Origin: Sphingobacterium yanglingense
Lineage (GTDB): Bacteria > Bacteroidota > Bacteroidia > Sphingobacteriales > Sphingobacteriaceae
Assembly: GCF_004363245.1 (NCBI RefSeq)
Contig: NZ_SNYV01000013.1
Coordinates: forward strand, 86,939-150,938
Length of the DNA stretch: 64,000 bases
Direction: 5' to 3'
Shown here: one piece after another, positions 43,077 to 52,642 of the stretch
Layout: every line of letters begins with the position of its first letter
Numbering within the stretch: the stretch's first letter is position 1
Position numbers and translations under genes: made by a program
Notes under the pieces: model-generated
Told to the model about the DNA's origin: nothing
The model's input: only the letters and a program-made list of their open reading frames with translations
The model's database searches: none

Positions 43077-44219
43077 ATGGAAGGAACAGACTTAGAATCC
43101 GTATTTCAGCGTTATCTCGACAACGAGTACACCGAAGCCGACCTTAGTCTTATTCTTGAAGCTATTGTTAATGGCGATTTAGATAAGACGATGACAGCAG
43201 AGGTATTACAGCGATTGTCATTTGATGATAGTGTGGACAATGAGCTGGTTGACCATATTGCTGATAATGTAGAACAACATTTAAGTCGGACGATAAAACC
43301 TACAAAAGTCCGTAAGCTATCTTGGATTTCTTATGCTGCGGCTATCCTGTTTTTTCTCGGTATTGGACTTTATTTCTATTCCATTAGATCGGATCGCTCA
43401 GATACCAGCCTGCAGATGGCGCAGGACGATGATATTCCTCCTGGTACCGATAAAGCTATTTTAACCTTAGAAGGAGGGAATGCTATTGATCTAGATGGTA
43501 AAAAAGGACAGATTATAACTAAAGACGGAATTATTACCTATGCCGACGGGGAGTCTGTGACAGAGACCGAGTCGAGACAGACTCGGTACACCCTGTCAAC
43601 CCCTCGAGGAGGACAGTACCAAGCCATATTGCCAGATGGTACCAAAGTGTGGCTAAACGCAGAATCATCCCTCTCTTTTCCTCCTAAATTTTCATCTTCC
43701 GACCGTGTAGTCAATATGTCCGGAGAAATTTATTTTGAAGTAGCACATGAAAGCAATAGACCGTTTAAGGTCAATATGAATGGACAGGTTATCACGGTGA
43801 AAGGTACCAGTTTCAACGTTAATGCCTATCCCGGAGAGGAGGTCAACTACACAACGCTGATTACGGGAAAAGTAGAGGTACTAACCGACAAAGGTAAGCT
43901 TTTACAGTTGAAGCCCGGCCAGGTATTGTCCAATGACGGTTTACGGCAGGTTATTCAACAAGCGAATACGGAAGAGACCATAGCCTGGAAAGATGGACAT
44001 TTTTTGTTTGACAAGAAACCTTTGAAAGAAGTAATGAAACAGATCTCTCGATGGTATGAAGTCGATGTTGAATATGCCTCAGACGATGTTTATTTTGAGG
44101 TCTATGGTGGTGGTTTTTCTAGAAAGGCCGACCTGCGTACCGCACTTAATGTTTTGGAGGTTACAGGCGATGTCAAGTTTAAAATTGTAGGGAAGAAGGT
44201 CCTGGTATATAAAAAGTAA
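43077..44219 (+). CDS. FecR-family anti-sigma factor
   Basis: 380 residues: a cytoplasmic sigma-binding N-terminus, one membrane helix (about 82-101, ISYAAAILFFLGIGLYFYSI), a periplasmic FecR domain with TPRGGQYQAILPDGTKVWLN and GEIYFEVAHE, and a C-terminal DUF4974-like part ending KKVLVYKK. Begins 88 bp after the sigma gene. Couples SusC signalling to sigma release. Confidence 0.94.
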   Translation: MEGTDLESVFQRYLDNEYTEADLSLILEAIVNGDLDKTMTAEVLQRLSFDDSVDNELVDHIADNVEQHLSRTIKPTKVRKLSWISYAAAILFFLGIGLYFYSIRSDRSDTSLQMAQDDDIPPGTDKAILTLEGGNAIDLDGKKGQIITKDGIITYADGESVTETESRQTRYTLSTPRGGQYQAILPDGTKVWLNAESSLSFPPKFSSSDRVVNMSGEIYFEVAHESNRPFKVNMNGQVITVKGTSFNVNAYPGEEVNYTTLITGKVEVLTDKGKLLQLKPGQVLSNDGLRQVIQQANTEETIAWKDGHFLFDKKPLKEVMKQISRWYEVDVEYASDDVYFEVYGGGFSRKADLRTALNVLEVTGDVKFKIVGKKVLVYKK

Positions 44220-44291
44220 TTATTAACACTAACCAATAGAAAGATATAAAAATGGAAACATAACTACTTCATCGTATTTCTTCCAGAAGAA

Positions 44292-44320
44292 AAGCGAAGG
44301 TGTTTGCGGCACCCTCGCTT
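44292..44320 (+). promoter_or_regulatory. Hairpin between fecR and susC (TlpA-linked locus)
   Basis: AAGCGAAGGTG pairs with CACCCTCGCTT with one mismatch, around TTTGCGG. It lies 67 bp before the susC ATG. No T-run follows. Same position as the hairpins at 19774 and 61979. Confidence 0.65.
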
Positions 44321-44387
44321 CAGTGATCGGAAAGTAAATACTCAACTTGCGTTTAACAATTTTTCTCAACTAACCAAAGTAACTCAA

Positions 44388-47300
44388 ATGTATAAAAAAA
44401 ATAAGAGTTTTTTTTGTACGGCCTGGCCGTATAGATATAAATTATGGATAATAATGAAGTTATCAGTATTCCTTGTCCTGCTCTCTCTGTTTCAGGTAAA
44501 TGCAGCGACTTATGCACAGAAAATTACCTACAATAAGAATAAAGTAACGTTAAGCCAGCTTTTCAACGAGATCAGAAAACAGACGGGGTACGATGTTGTG
44601 TGGTCCGAGCGTAAAATTGAAGGCATATCAGCCCGGAATTTTTACTTTTTAGAAGCCTCTGTTTCTAAGGTGTTGAACGAAGCATTAGAAGGATTGCCAT
44701 TGACGTATGAGATCAGGGATAAGATGATTCTGATTAAAGACAAACCTGATGCTCCTGTTTTATCAAGACCGGTTGAAGGAGAGCAAGATTCCTATGATGT
44801 TACCGGGACAGTACTCGATATGGACGGTAAGCCTGTTGCTGGGGCTACTATATTGGTAAAAGGAACCCGTCTTGGAGTACTTACAGACAAGGCAGGAAAT
44901 TTTAAGATACGCGTTCCTAAGGAAAATGAGTTGATAATGATATCTCATATCGGCTACAAGTACAAGGAAGTAAATGTAAAGGGTAAAACCAATATCCAGC
45001 TCTATTTAGAGGCGGGAGAGAGTCAGTTGGATGATGTCGTACTTATAGGCTATGGCAAGCAGCAGAAACGTGATGTCGTGACTGCTGTGTCTACCCTGTC
45101 CAGTGAAGAGATCATGCAGGAAAATCAAGTAAACTTGGCGAATGCATTGCAAGGGAAAGTAAATGGAGCAGTGATCGTTTCAGGTTCAGGTACTCCCGGC
45201 AAGAATAGACCCACAATAATGATACGTGGAAATAATCCAAAGAATCCTCCGTTGATCGTTGTAGATGGCGTACCGCGCTATCAAGATCTAGGAACGTATC
45301 CATCTGGAGGTATATCATTGACTGGATTGACCCTAGATGATATTAATCCTGACGAAGTCGAGTCTATATCTGTGCTTAAGGATAATGCCGCTACGGCGAT
45401 TTACGGAACAAGGGGTGCACATGGGGTAATATTGGTCAATACCAAAAGGGGAAAAATAGGCAAACCGTCGTTCTCTCTCTACAGCAATTTTTCATATGAC
45501 GAGCCCGGAAGATTCCCGAAAGTTTTCGAAGCATATAAATACGCATTGGTACAAAATGAGTACAACGTCAATAGTGGGATGAAGCCCGCCTATAGTGATG
45601 AAGTGCTAGAAAAAATAAAGAACAATTCGGATCCAACGGTATATCCCAACACCAACTTTTATGATGCGCTCGTGCAGCGCAACGCTTTACAGCATACCAA
45701 TTCATTGAGTGTAAGTGGTGGGACAGAAGGAGTGAGTTATTATGTAAATGGATCAGCTACGACGCAAAAAGGGATTGTCAAGGCGTTTGACCATAACCGC
45801 TATACCCTGCAGTCCAATACAGATATACGTATCACCAAAGATATGAAATTGGCGATGAACATGGGATACCGCACAACCAATACCGATGGAGCCTTTATTC
45901 AGACCGGAGATGCTATCTTTAGTGCTATTCTTATTACGCCACCACTTACGCCTATTTACAATAAAGATGGGTCACTGTATGCTACCAATGATTATGGTAA
46001 CAAATGGGCCAATACCCAACCTGATCTATCAGGCTATCAGACCAACCGGTCCAACAATATTTCGGTCCAAGCTAATTTCGAGTATAATATTCCTTTTGTT
46101 AAAGGGCTGACTTTTCGTGTCAATAACAGTGTAAACTATAATTCGGCAGATTACAAATCATTCCAGAAGTATTACGATACTTACGTTCCAGACGAAAAGT
46201 CCGCTACCGGATATCGCAAAACGGGTGGTTTTACGCCCAATAACCTGCGGCAGAATATCGGAAACGCCAGTTTCTTTAATACCGACATAGGGTTTGATTA
46301 TAGTAAGAAAATTGGCGTTCATCGTTTAGGTATTATGCTTATGGGGACTAACTATTATGGCAAGTCTATGTCGCTTCAAGCATACCGTGATGGTATAATA
46401 GGTGATCTCGAAACCATAAATTCAGGGCGTACGCTCAATCAAAGCAACGGCGGAGTAGAGACGGAGCAAGGAAAAATGGGAGGGATTGCCCGTGTCAATT
46501 ATGATTATAATGGTAAGTATCTTTTCGAGTATGCTATGCGTGCCGATGCCTCGGACAATTTTCCAAAGAAGAATAGATGGGGATTTTTCTCTGGCGGGGC
46601 ATTATCTTGGAGATTAAGTGAGGAAGAGTTTATAAAAGATAACCTAACCTTTGTACAGGATCTTAAAATACGAACATCCATTGGTCTCACCGGCGTAGAT
46701 AATTTATCACCATTTAATTATTATTACACCTATAATATTGCTACATCTGGTCTTAACGCAGGAGGTGGTTATGCTTTCGGTGGAGTTTATCAACCATCAT
46801 TTGTTCTTAATACCTCCAATATCCCTAATAGAGATGTCACTTGGGGCCGTAGTGTGATGCGGAATGTCGGTTTGGACTTTTCCCTTTGGAAAGGAATGCT
46901 ATCAGGAACATTTGATATTTATGACAAAAAGCTGAGCAATCTACCTAGAGCAAAAGACCTAGCTATACCAGCTACATTTGGAATAGGTGCACCGATGTTC
47001 AATTTCGCAAGAGAGAATTACTCGGGCTATGAGATATCATTGACTAACAATACGCATTTTAATGAGAAGATGTCGTTGACGTCCACATTCAACCTTACGT
47101 ATAGCAAATCTAGAGTAATCGATTATGGCGAACCTGTTAATACAGCTCCGTATCTTAAGAAGGAAGGCTATAGCATTCAGAGCAGCCGCTTTTACAGGGC
47201 TTTGGGAATATTCCAGACACAAGAAGAAATAGATGCCTATGCTGTCGTACAGGATGGTAATAAGAATAGCACATTGCGACCTGGGGATATCAAGTTTGCC

Positions 47301-47825
47301 GATTTGAATGGCGATGGCATCATCGATGTTAATGACCAGGAGGTATATAACGATACGAATATACCACCCTACGCAGGAGGTTTAAATCTTACATTTCGTT
47401 ACGGTGGACTATCTTTGAATGCCTTTTTCCAGGGATCTGCAGGAAATAGGATCCATTTTGTACCGGGAACATATACCGATTATGGTTATGAAAACAGCTG
47501 GAGACCTGACAATACAGACGCGAGGTACCCAAGGATTTCTAATTCAACCAATAATGCACCTCGTCAACGGCCCAATACTTTATACATGCAAAAGGGAGAT
47601 TACCTTAGGTTCAAAAACTTAAAACTGGCCTATGCTATACCTAGCCAGTGGTTGCGTGGTACAGGGTTGGCCAATGTGTCCATTTCAGCAGCTGTCCTTA
47701 ATCTTTGGGCTATTTCCGGAATTAAAGATATTGATCCTGAAGTCGCCCCTACGAGTAATATCAACGACGGAGGGTACTATCCACTCCAACGTAACTATAG
47801 TCTTGGTATCAATGTCGGACTTTAA
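44388..47825 (+). CDS. SusC/RagA family TonB-dependent receptor with STN domain
   Basis: 1145 residues from the ATG at 44388 (MYKKNKSFFCTAW). A longer frame would start at a TTG inside the upstream hairpin. After the signal (VNAATYAQ) come an STN domain, a carboxypeptidase-regulatory-like domain (YDVTGTVLDMDGKPVAGATI), the TonB-box-like DDVVLIGYGKQ, the plug signature AATAIYGTRGAHGVILVNTKRG and the barrel. Imports the substrate captured by SusD and signals through FecR. Substrate unknown. Confidence 0.95.
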   Translation: MYKKNKSFFCTAWPYRYKLWIIMKLSVFLVLLSLFQVNAATYAQKITYNKNKVTLSQLFNEIRKQTGYDVVWSERKIEGISARNFYFLEASVSKVLNEALEGLPLTYEIRDKMILIKDKPDAPVLSRPVEGEQDSYDVTGTVLDMDGKPVAGATILVKGTRLGVLTDKAGNFKIRVPKENELIMISHIGYKYKEVNVKGKTNIQLYLEAGESQLDDVVLIGYGKQQKRDVVTAVSTLSSEEIMQENQVNLANALQGKVNGAVIVSGSGTPGKNRPTIMIRGNNPKNPPLIVVDGVPRYQDLGTYPSGGISLTGLTLDDINPDEVESISVLKDNAATAIYGTRGAHGVILVNTKRGKIGKPSFSLYSNFSYDEPGRFPKVFEAYKYALVQNEYNVNSGMKPAYSDEVLEKIKNNSDPTVYPNTNFYDALVQRNALQHTNSLSVSGGTEGVSYYVNGSATTQKGIVKAFDHNRYTLQSNTDIRITKDMKLAMNMGYRTTNTDGAFIQTGDAIFSAILITPPLTPIYNKDGSLYATNDYGNKWANTQPDLSGYQTNRSNNISVQANFEYNIPFVKGLTFRVNNSVNYNSADYKSFQKYYDTYVPDEKSATGYRKTGGFTPNNLRQNIGNASFFNTDIGFDYSKKIGVHRLGIMLMGTNYYGKSMSLQAYRDGIIGDLETINSGRTLNQSNGGVETEQGKMGGIARVNYDYNGKYLFEYAMRADASDNFPKKNRWGFFSGGALSWRLSEEEFIKDNLTFVQDLKIRTSIGLTGVDNLSPFNYYYTYNIATSGLNAGGGYAFGGVYQPSFVLNTSNIPNRDVTWGRSVMRNVGLDFSLWKGMLSGTFDIYDKKLSNLPRAKDLAIPATFGIGAPMFNFARENYSGYEISLTNNTHFNEKMSLTSTFNLTYSKSRVIDYGEPVNTAPYLKKEGYSIQSSRFYRALGIFQTQEEIDAYAVVQDGNKNSTLRPGDIKFADLNGDGIIDVNDQEVYNDTNIPPYAGGLNLTFRYGGLSLNAFFQGSAGNRIHFVPGTYTDYGYENSWRPDNTDARYPRISNSTNNAPRQRPNTLYMQKGDYLRFKNLKLAYAIPSQWLRGTGLANVSISAAVLNLWAISGIKDIDPEVAPTSNINDGGYYPLQRNYSLGINVGL

Positions 47826-47837
47826 AACTTAATAAAT

Positions 47838-49499
47838 ATGAATCTTAAAGTGAATACCCTGAAAAATATTAAGCTGCACCTTTTTGTACTGGTTTTGGCT
47901 ACGATAGGCTTGTTGCCTTCCTGTCAAAAGGGACTCGGGTTAAATCCGAAGGATAAAATATCGGATGAAAATCTATGGAAAAACCAAGAGTTGGTATTGC
48001 TCTACACCAATAACTTTTATTCTCAGATGCGGAGTGGCTTTAACAGTACAATCGGAAGCACCTGGCTTTTATCAAGTATTACAGACGATGCCATGGTGCC
48101 TAGTACGTCTAGTCAAGCTCGAACGGTATATGCCAACCCTTCCTATACTGCCGCTAGCTCGCCAATGAATTCTATTTTTAGCTCTAGGTATTCTTACATT
48201 CGACGAGCTAATCTCTATCTGGCCAATATCGACCAAGTACCTGGAGATCCTGCTTTGAACAAACGTCTAAAAGCCGAAGTACGTTTCTTACGCGCCTATT
48301 ATTATTACGACTTAGTTTCTTTTTTTGGAGGAGTGCCTATTATTACCAAGGCACAAGAGTATGACGAAGATCTGTTTCTACCAAGAAATACCCTGGATGA
48401 ATGTTACGATTTTATTGAAGCAGAACTGGATTTGGCGGCGAATGAATTACCCGCCAAATACCCCGCAAGCGATCTGGGGCGAATTACCAAGCAGGCCGCT
48501 TGGGCTTTGAAATGCAGGATACAGATGATGCGTGAGCATTGGGAGCAAGCTGCATTAACAGCTCAAACTATTATAAGCATGGGAGAGCATAACTTATTGT
48601 CAGATTATACCGCTGTATTTACCTCACGTAATAACAATGAAGTATTACTAGCCGTACAGCACAATGATCGTTACGACGAGCTGGGGACTCAATTTGATAA
48701 GTATACCTTTTCCCCTTATTACGGAGGGCAGGGGAATAATTGTCCTACACAGAACCTTGTGGATGCGTATCAGATGAAAGCTACAGGTAAAGAAATTTCG
48801 GATCCTACTTCTGGATACGACCCTACTCAGCCTTACTTAGGTCGAGATCCAAGATTTTATGCGACTATATTATATGATGGAGTAGCTTTCAAAAGCCGAA
48901 TCATGCAAATGTACACTGGTGGTGAAGATATAACCGTCAATACCATTGCAGGGATAACTGCCGATAAAATCACACCTACGGGATATTATTTAAAGAAATT
49001 TACCAATGAGAATTACAATCCCAATGGTGATCCTAATGGGCGTTCAGGGTACAACTGGCCATTGATACGTTATGCAGAAATTCTATTGAATTATGCAGAA
49101 TCTAAGAATGAGGCGTCTGGCCCTGATGCTACCGTTTATGAAGCTGTCAACAAAGTAAGACAACGTGCAGGAATGCCTAAACTAGACGAAAGTTTTTCTC
49201 AGGCCGATATGCGCACAGCCATCCGTCATGAGCGCCGTATTGAGCTTGCTTTTGAAGATTTTCGTTACTGGGATATCAAGCGATGGAAATTAGGGCCTGC
49301 TCTTTTGACCAACATCACTAATCCTATCCGCAAAGTGACGATTACCAAAAATGCACAGACAGGACAGAAAAGCTATGCCTACTCCAATGTGACCGGATAT
49401 CCTCGACTTTTTGAGGACAAGCATTACCTTTTTCCGATTCCACAGGTTGAGCTTGATAAGCCAGGGAGCAAATTAGAACAGAATCCAGGTTGGAAATAA
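47838..49499 (+). CDS. SusD/RagB family substrate-binding lipoprotein
   Basis: 553 residues. Lipoprotein signal LLPSCQKGLGL, then the SusD helical fold with VRFLRAYYYYDLVSFFGGVPI (early conserved segment) and LIRYAEILLNYAESKNEA, RHERRIELAFEDFRYWDIKRW near the C-terminus. Starts 12 bp after susC. Surface capture partner of the SusC porin. Confidence 0.95.
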   Translation: MNLKVNTLKNIKLHLFVLVLATIGLLPSCQKGLGLNPKDKISDENLWKNQELVLLYTNNFYSQMRSGFNSTIGSTWLLSSITDDAMVPSTSSQARTVYANPSYTAASSPMNSIFSSRYSYIRRANLYLANIDQVPGDPALNKRLKAEVRFLRAYYYYDLVSFFGGVPIITKAQEYDEDLFLPRNTLDECYDFIEAELDLAANELPAKYPASDLGRITKQAAWALKCRIQMMREHWEQAALTAQTIISMGEHNLLSDYTAVFTSRNNNEVLLAVQHNDRYDELGTQFDKYTFSPYYGGQGNNCPTQNLVDAYQMKATGKEISDPTSGYDPTQPYLGRDPRFYATILYDGVAFKSRIMQMYTGGEDITVNTIAGITADKITPTGYYLKKFTNENYNPNGDPNGRSGYNWPLIRYAEILLNYAESKNEASGPDATVYEAVNKVRQRAGMPKLDESFSQADMRTAIRHERRIELAFEDFRYWDIKRWKLGPALLTNITNPIRKVTITKNAQTGQKSYAYSNVTGYPRLFEDKHYLFPIPQVELDKPGSKLEQNPGWK

Positions 49500-49523
49500 T
49501 AATAACATATAAATTATATTAAC

Positions 49524-50444
49524 ATGAAGAAGATTACAAAAATATTAGTTGGAGCCTGTGTAGCCGTATTGACACATAGCCATGTAGTGGCACAAAATGC
49601 AAATTTTGTTAAAATAGATTCTACCTCGACCTCATTTAAAGATCCAAAAGCAATTGCCGAGCGCAAGGCAAAAGCTTTGGAAGGTTTAACAAAACTGGTA
49701 GATGCAACACCAGAATTTAAAAAAGCGATGAATGAAGCCGCGGCTGATAGGGATTTTAAAGTAGAGACCGATTTGTATTATACGGCAGAGTTTATCGAGA
49801 TCCCATTCGAGCAGTACCGTAAGATCGTATTTGATCCTTCTGGCGAGTGGACTACTGATAGTTATGGAAACATAGCGTACACCAAGAAAATAGCAGTACT
49901 TCGTCGTTCGACTCCAGAGGAACAACAAGAACGTATACAGTCACTGAAAGGGTATTTTACACCTAAAACAGGTACACCGATGAGTGACAATAATAAAGCT
50001 ATCGAAAGCAAATTGGTCGGTAAACTCGCTCCTGATTTTACGGTAACGACTTTGGATGGCAAAAAACTGACCATGAGTAGCCTAAAGGGTAAAGTTGTAG
50101 TACTGAATTTCTGGTTCACCAGCTGTCGCCCCTGTGTAGAAGAGATGCCCGATTTGAATAAGATCGTAGCAAAATACGCAGATAATAAGGATGTGGTATT
50201 CCTAGCTCCAGAAATCATAGCCAATACGACTAAGCAGGATGTCGAAAAGTTTTTGAAGCGTCAACCATTTAATTATCAGATTGGTCTAGGAGGTAAAGAA
50301 GCGTCTCTTCTATACGAAGCGAAGACCGCCCCAGCAAATTTTGTAATTGACAAAGAAGGGGTTATACGTATGGGATGGGTTGGTTTAAACCCTTATGAAT
50401 TGCAGGAAATGGGCAAGATGATTCCAGAACTACTAAAGAAATAA
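49524..50444 (+). CDS. TlpA-like thioredoxin-fold protein
   Basis: 306 residues with a signal peptide ending HVVAQ. An N-terminal helical region of ~150 residues has no recognised family. It is followed by a TlpA/AhpC-type thioredoxin domain (about 165-305) whose active site reads FTSCRPCVEE (C201, C204). Periplasmic. Such TlpA proteins reduce or check disulfides and often accompany SusCD loci. The partner TlpA gene begins 3 bp later. Confidence 0.9.
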   Translation: MKKITKILVGACVAVLTHSHVVAQNANFVKIDSTSTSFKDPKAIAERKAKALEGLTKLVDATPEFKKAMNEAAADRDFKVETDLYYTAEFIEIPFEQYRKIVFDPSGEWTTDSYGNIAYTKKIAVLRRSTPEEQQERIQSLKGYFTPKTGTPMSDNNKAIESKLVGKLAPDFTVTTLDGKKLTMSSLKGKVVVLNFWFTSCRPCVEEMPDLNKIVAKYADNKDVVFLAPEIIANTTKQDVEKFLKRQPFNYQIGLGGKEASLLYEAKTAPANFVIDKEGVIRMGWVGLNPYELQEMGKMIPELLKK

Positions 50445-50447
50445 AAG

Positions 50448-51329
50448 ATGTTTATAAAAAAAATAGGCATTCTTTCGGTTGCCACTGTCTTAGCTACGGC
50501 CAACTTTCTGCATGCGCAGGAAGTTGGTGGTACTACTGCGACGAAAGAACAGATTGAAACGAGAAAAAATAAGTATCTGCAAGGCCTTCAACGGTTGACA
50601 GATACCGAAAGTATTGCCAAAGCTGATTCTATCACTGCAGCGCGTGAGATTCAGAACTCCGCCATTACCTTTCTTTCCCATGATTTGGTGAAGATGCATC
50701 CGACGATCTTCTATCAAGAGATTGATATGAGCAAATTCAAGTTGATTGCAGATAAATACGTAGACAAGGATTTTGTGATCAAAGCGCAGGTCATGCGTGA
50801 GGCTACTCCGGTAGAGTATGAGCGAAATGTAGCCGAATTTAAGGCTATTATTAACCAGGTCACTCCGCAAAGTATCGAACGGGATCAGATCATTGCGAAT
50901 CAGATGGGCAAAGCTGCGCCACATTTCTCCGTGACTGATGTCGATGGTGTAAAATATGACCTCGCCGAGTTGAAAGGCAAGATTGTCGTATTGAACTTCT
51001 GGTTTATCGGCTGTGGCCCATGCAAACGAGAGATGCCCGAACTAAACGAGCTGGTCGAAAAATATAAAGGTAAGGATGTGGTGTTTCTGGCCTTTGAGGT
51101 TAATAACAATGAAGCAAATAAGGTGAAGATGATAGCGCGTGATTTTCACTATACACAAGTGCCAAGTACCCGTAAAGAGGGAGATGTAGCGAACAGATAT
51201 CAGATCAAAGTATATCCTACCTCTTATGTTATTGATCAGAAAGGAATCATACGTTTTGGTCTGGCAGGCTACAATCCATTTCGTTTACCAGAATTGGATA
51301 ATACTATCCAAACCCTGTTGAAGCCGTAA
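50448..51329 (+). CDS. TlpA-like thioredoxin-fold protein, second copy
   Basis: 293 residues, related to the preceding gene along its length, so the pair arose by tandem duplication. Signal peptide ending FLHAQ. The thioredoxin domain has FIGCGPCKREMPEL (C189, C192). The first copy has CRPC, so the redox potentials may differ. Thirteen bases separate it from the next gene. Confidence 0.9.
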   Translation: MFIKKIGILSVATVLATANFLHAQEVGGTTATKEQIETRKNKYLQGLQRLTDTESIAKADSITAAREIQNSAITFLSHDLVKMHPTIFYQEIDMSKFKLIADKYVDKDFVIKAQVMREATPVEYERNVAEFKAIINQVTPQSIERDQIIANQMGKAAPHFSVTDVDGVKYDLAELKGKIVVLNFWFIGCGPCKREMPELNELVEKYKGKDVVFLAFEVNNNEANKVKMIARDFHYTQVPSTRKEGDVANRYQIKVYPTSYVIDQKGIIRFGLAGYNPFRLPELDNTIQTLLKP

Positions 51330-51341
51330 TAATAGAACTAT

Positions 51342-52571
51342 ATGAAGAAGATGAAATCGTTAAGATGGGGCGTATGTTCCTTACTGTTCGTAATGGGAAC
51401 AATGGCAGTACAGGCACAGGACAGATCTATTAAGTTTGAAGAAGGCACCTGGGCCGAAATAAAGGCTAAAGCGGTAAAAGAGAACAAAGCCATTTTTATG
51501 GATTGCTATACAAGCTGGTGCGGGCCATGTAAGCAACTGGCCCGTGATGTATTTACGAACAATGATGTAGCTGATTTTTACAACGCAAACTTTATAAATG
51601 CAAAGTTTGATATGGAAAAAGGAGAGGGACCTGGTCTAGCCAAAGAATATGCCGTCAGGGCATACCCTACCTTATTGTTCATAGCTGCAGATGGCAAGCT
51701 GATCAGTAATCGTGAAGGCGCACTGGACGTAACAGCCTTCTTGAAGTTAGGTAAAAACTCGGTATCCGGAGAGTCTATCGAATCGCTGTTGAGCACTTAC
51801 GAAAGTGGACAGCGTGATGCTGCCTTTATGGTCAAGTTTATGAACCGTATGGAAGGACAGAAGCAAAATATCAGCGCCATCATTGAAGATTATTTCAGTA
51901 AGGTGCCCCAGGCAGAATGGTCCAGTAAAGATAATTGGTACTTAATAAATCGGTATGTACGTCGTGCTGATTCGCCCGTATTTGCTTATGTCTTGGGGCA
52001 TCGCGCAGCCTACGAAAAAATGTATAGTGCCGAAGCCGTGTCTGATTATTATGTGATGGTCTACCGTAGCCTCATTGAGAAAGCAGCCAATTCACCCTTT
52101 CCGGTAGAAGATCTTGCCGATCAGCGGGACGAGTTTCTGAAGATGGATTTCAGAGGAGCCGGATTACTCGCCTTAGAATGTGATGCAGCCAGTGCAGACC
52201 GAAGCAAAGATTTAAAAAGCTATGTCAATGTGATGGAAAAGATTTTCCAGGAGTATCCAAATCCGGATAAGGAAAAACATTACGAGACGGTGCATTATAC
52301 CTGCTGGAAGATACTTCAGCGTAGTGGAAATAAGGAGGTATTACAGCAGACTGCGCGAATGGCATCGATTGCCATGGAGACGAAGCAGCCAGCGTTTATG
52401 GATACTTATGCCTGTGTTTTAGCCGATCTGGGCGAACTCGACAAAGCAATTGCAATAGAAGAAACTATTCTTGCCATGTTGAAGATCAAACCGGATCCAG
52501 ATCTATCCATTGCTGCATGTCAACAGCGTATAGAAAAATTCCAGCGTCTAAAGGAATTAAATAAAAACTAG
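51342..52571 (+). CDS. Secreted thioredoxin-like protein with C-terminal helical region
   Basis: 409 residues, signal peptide ending AVQAQ. A thioredoxin-like domain follows directly with YTSWCGPCKQLARDVF (C60, C63). The remaining ~250 residues are helical and TPR-like (FMDTYACVLADLGELDKAI). Last gene of the plus-strand locus. A paralogue with the same layout is encoded just beyond the terminator on the other strand. Confidence 0.88.
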   Translation: MKKMKSLRWGVCSLLFVMGTMAVQAQDRSIKFEEGTWAEIKAKAVKENKAIFMDCYTSWCGPCKQLARDVFTNNDVADFYNANFINAKFDMEKGEGPGLAKEYAVRAYPTLLFIAADGKLISNREGALDVTAFLKLGKNSVSGESIESLLSTYESGQRDAAFMVKFMNRMEGQKQNISAIIEDYFSKVPQAEWSSKDNWYLINRYVRRADSPVFAYVLGHRAAYEKMYSAEAVSDYYVMVYRSLIEKAANSPFPVEDLADQRDEFLKMDFRGAGLLALECDAASADRSKDLKSYVNVMEKIFQEYPNPDKEKHYETVHYTCWKILQRSGNKEVLQQTARMASIAMETKQPAFMDTYACVLADLGELDKAIAIEETILAMLKIKPDPDLSIAACQQRIEKFQRLKELNKN

Positions 52572-52590
52572 ATTAATCAAGAGAACTACA

Positions 52591-52624
52591 AAAACGCCCG
52601 GGGCATTAGCTTCGGGCGTTTTTT
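52591..52624. terminator. Bidirectional terminator between the two Sus loci
   Basis: AAAACGCCCG and CGGGCGTTTT are perfect arms around GGGCATTAGCTT, with T-runs on both strands. Separates the convergent thioredoxin genes. Confidence 0.92.
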
Positions 52625-52642
52625 ATGGTTAATCAATGAGAA

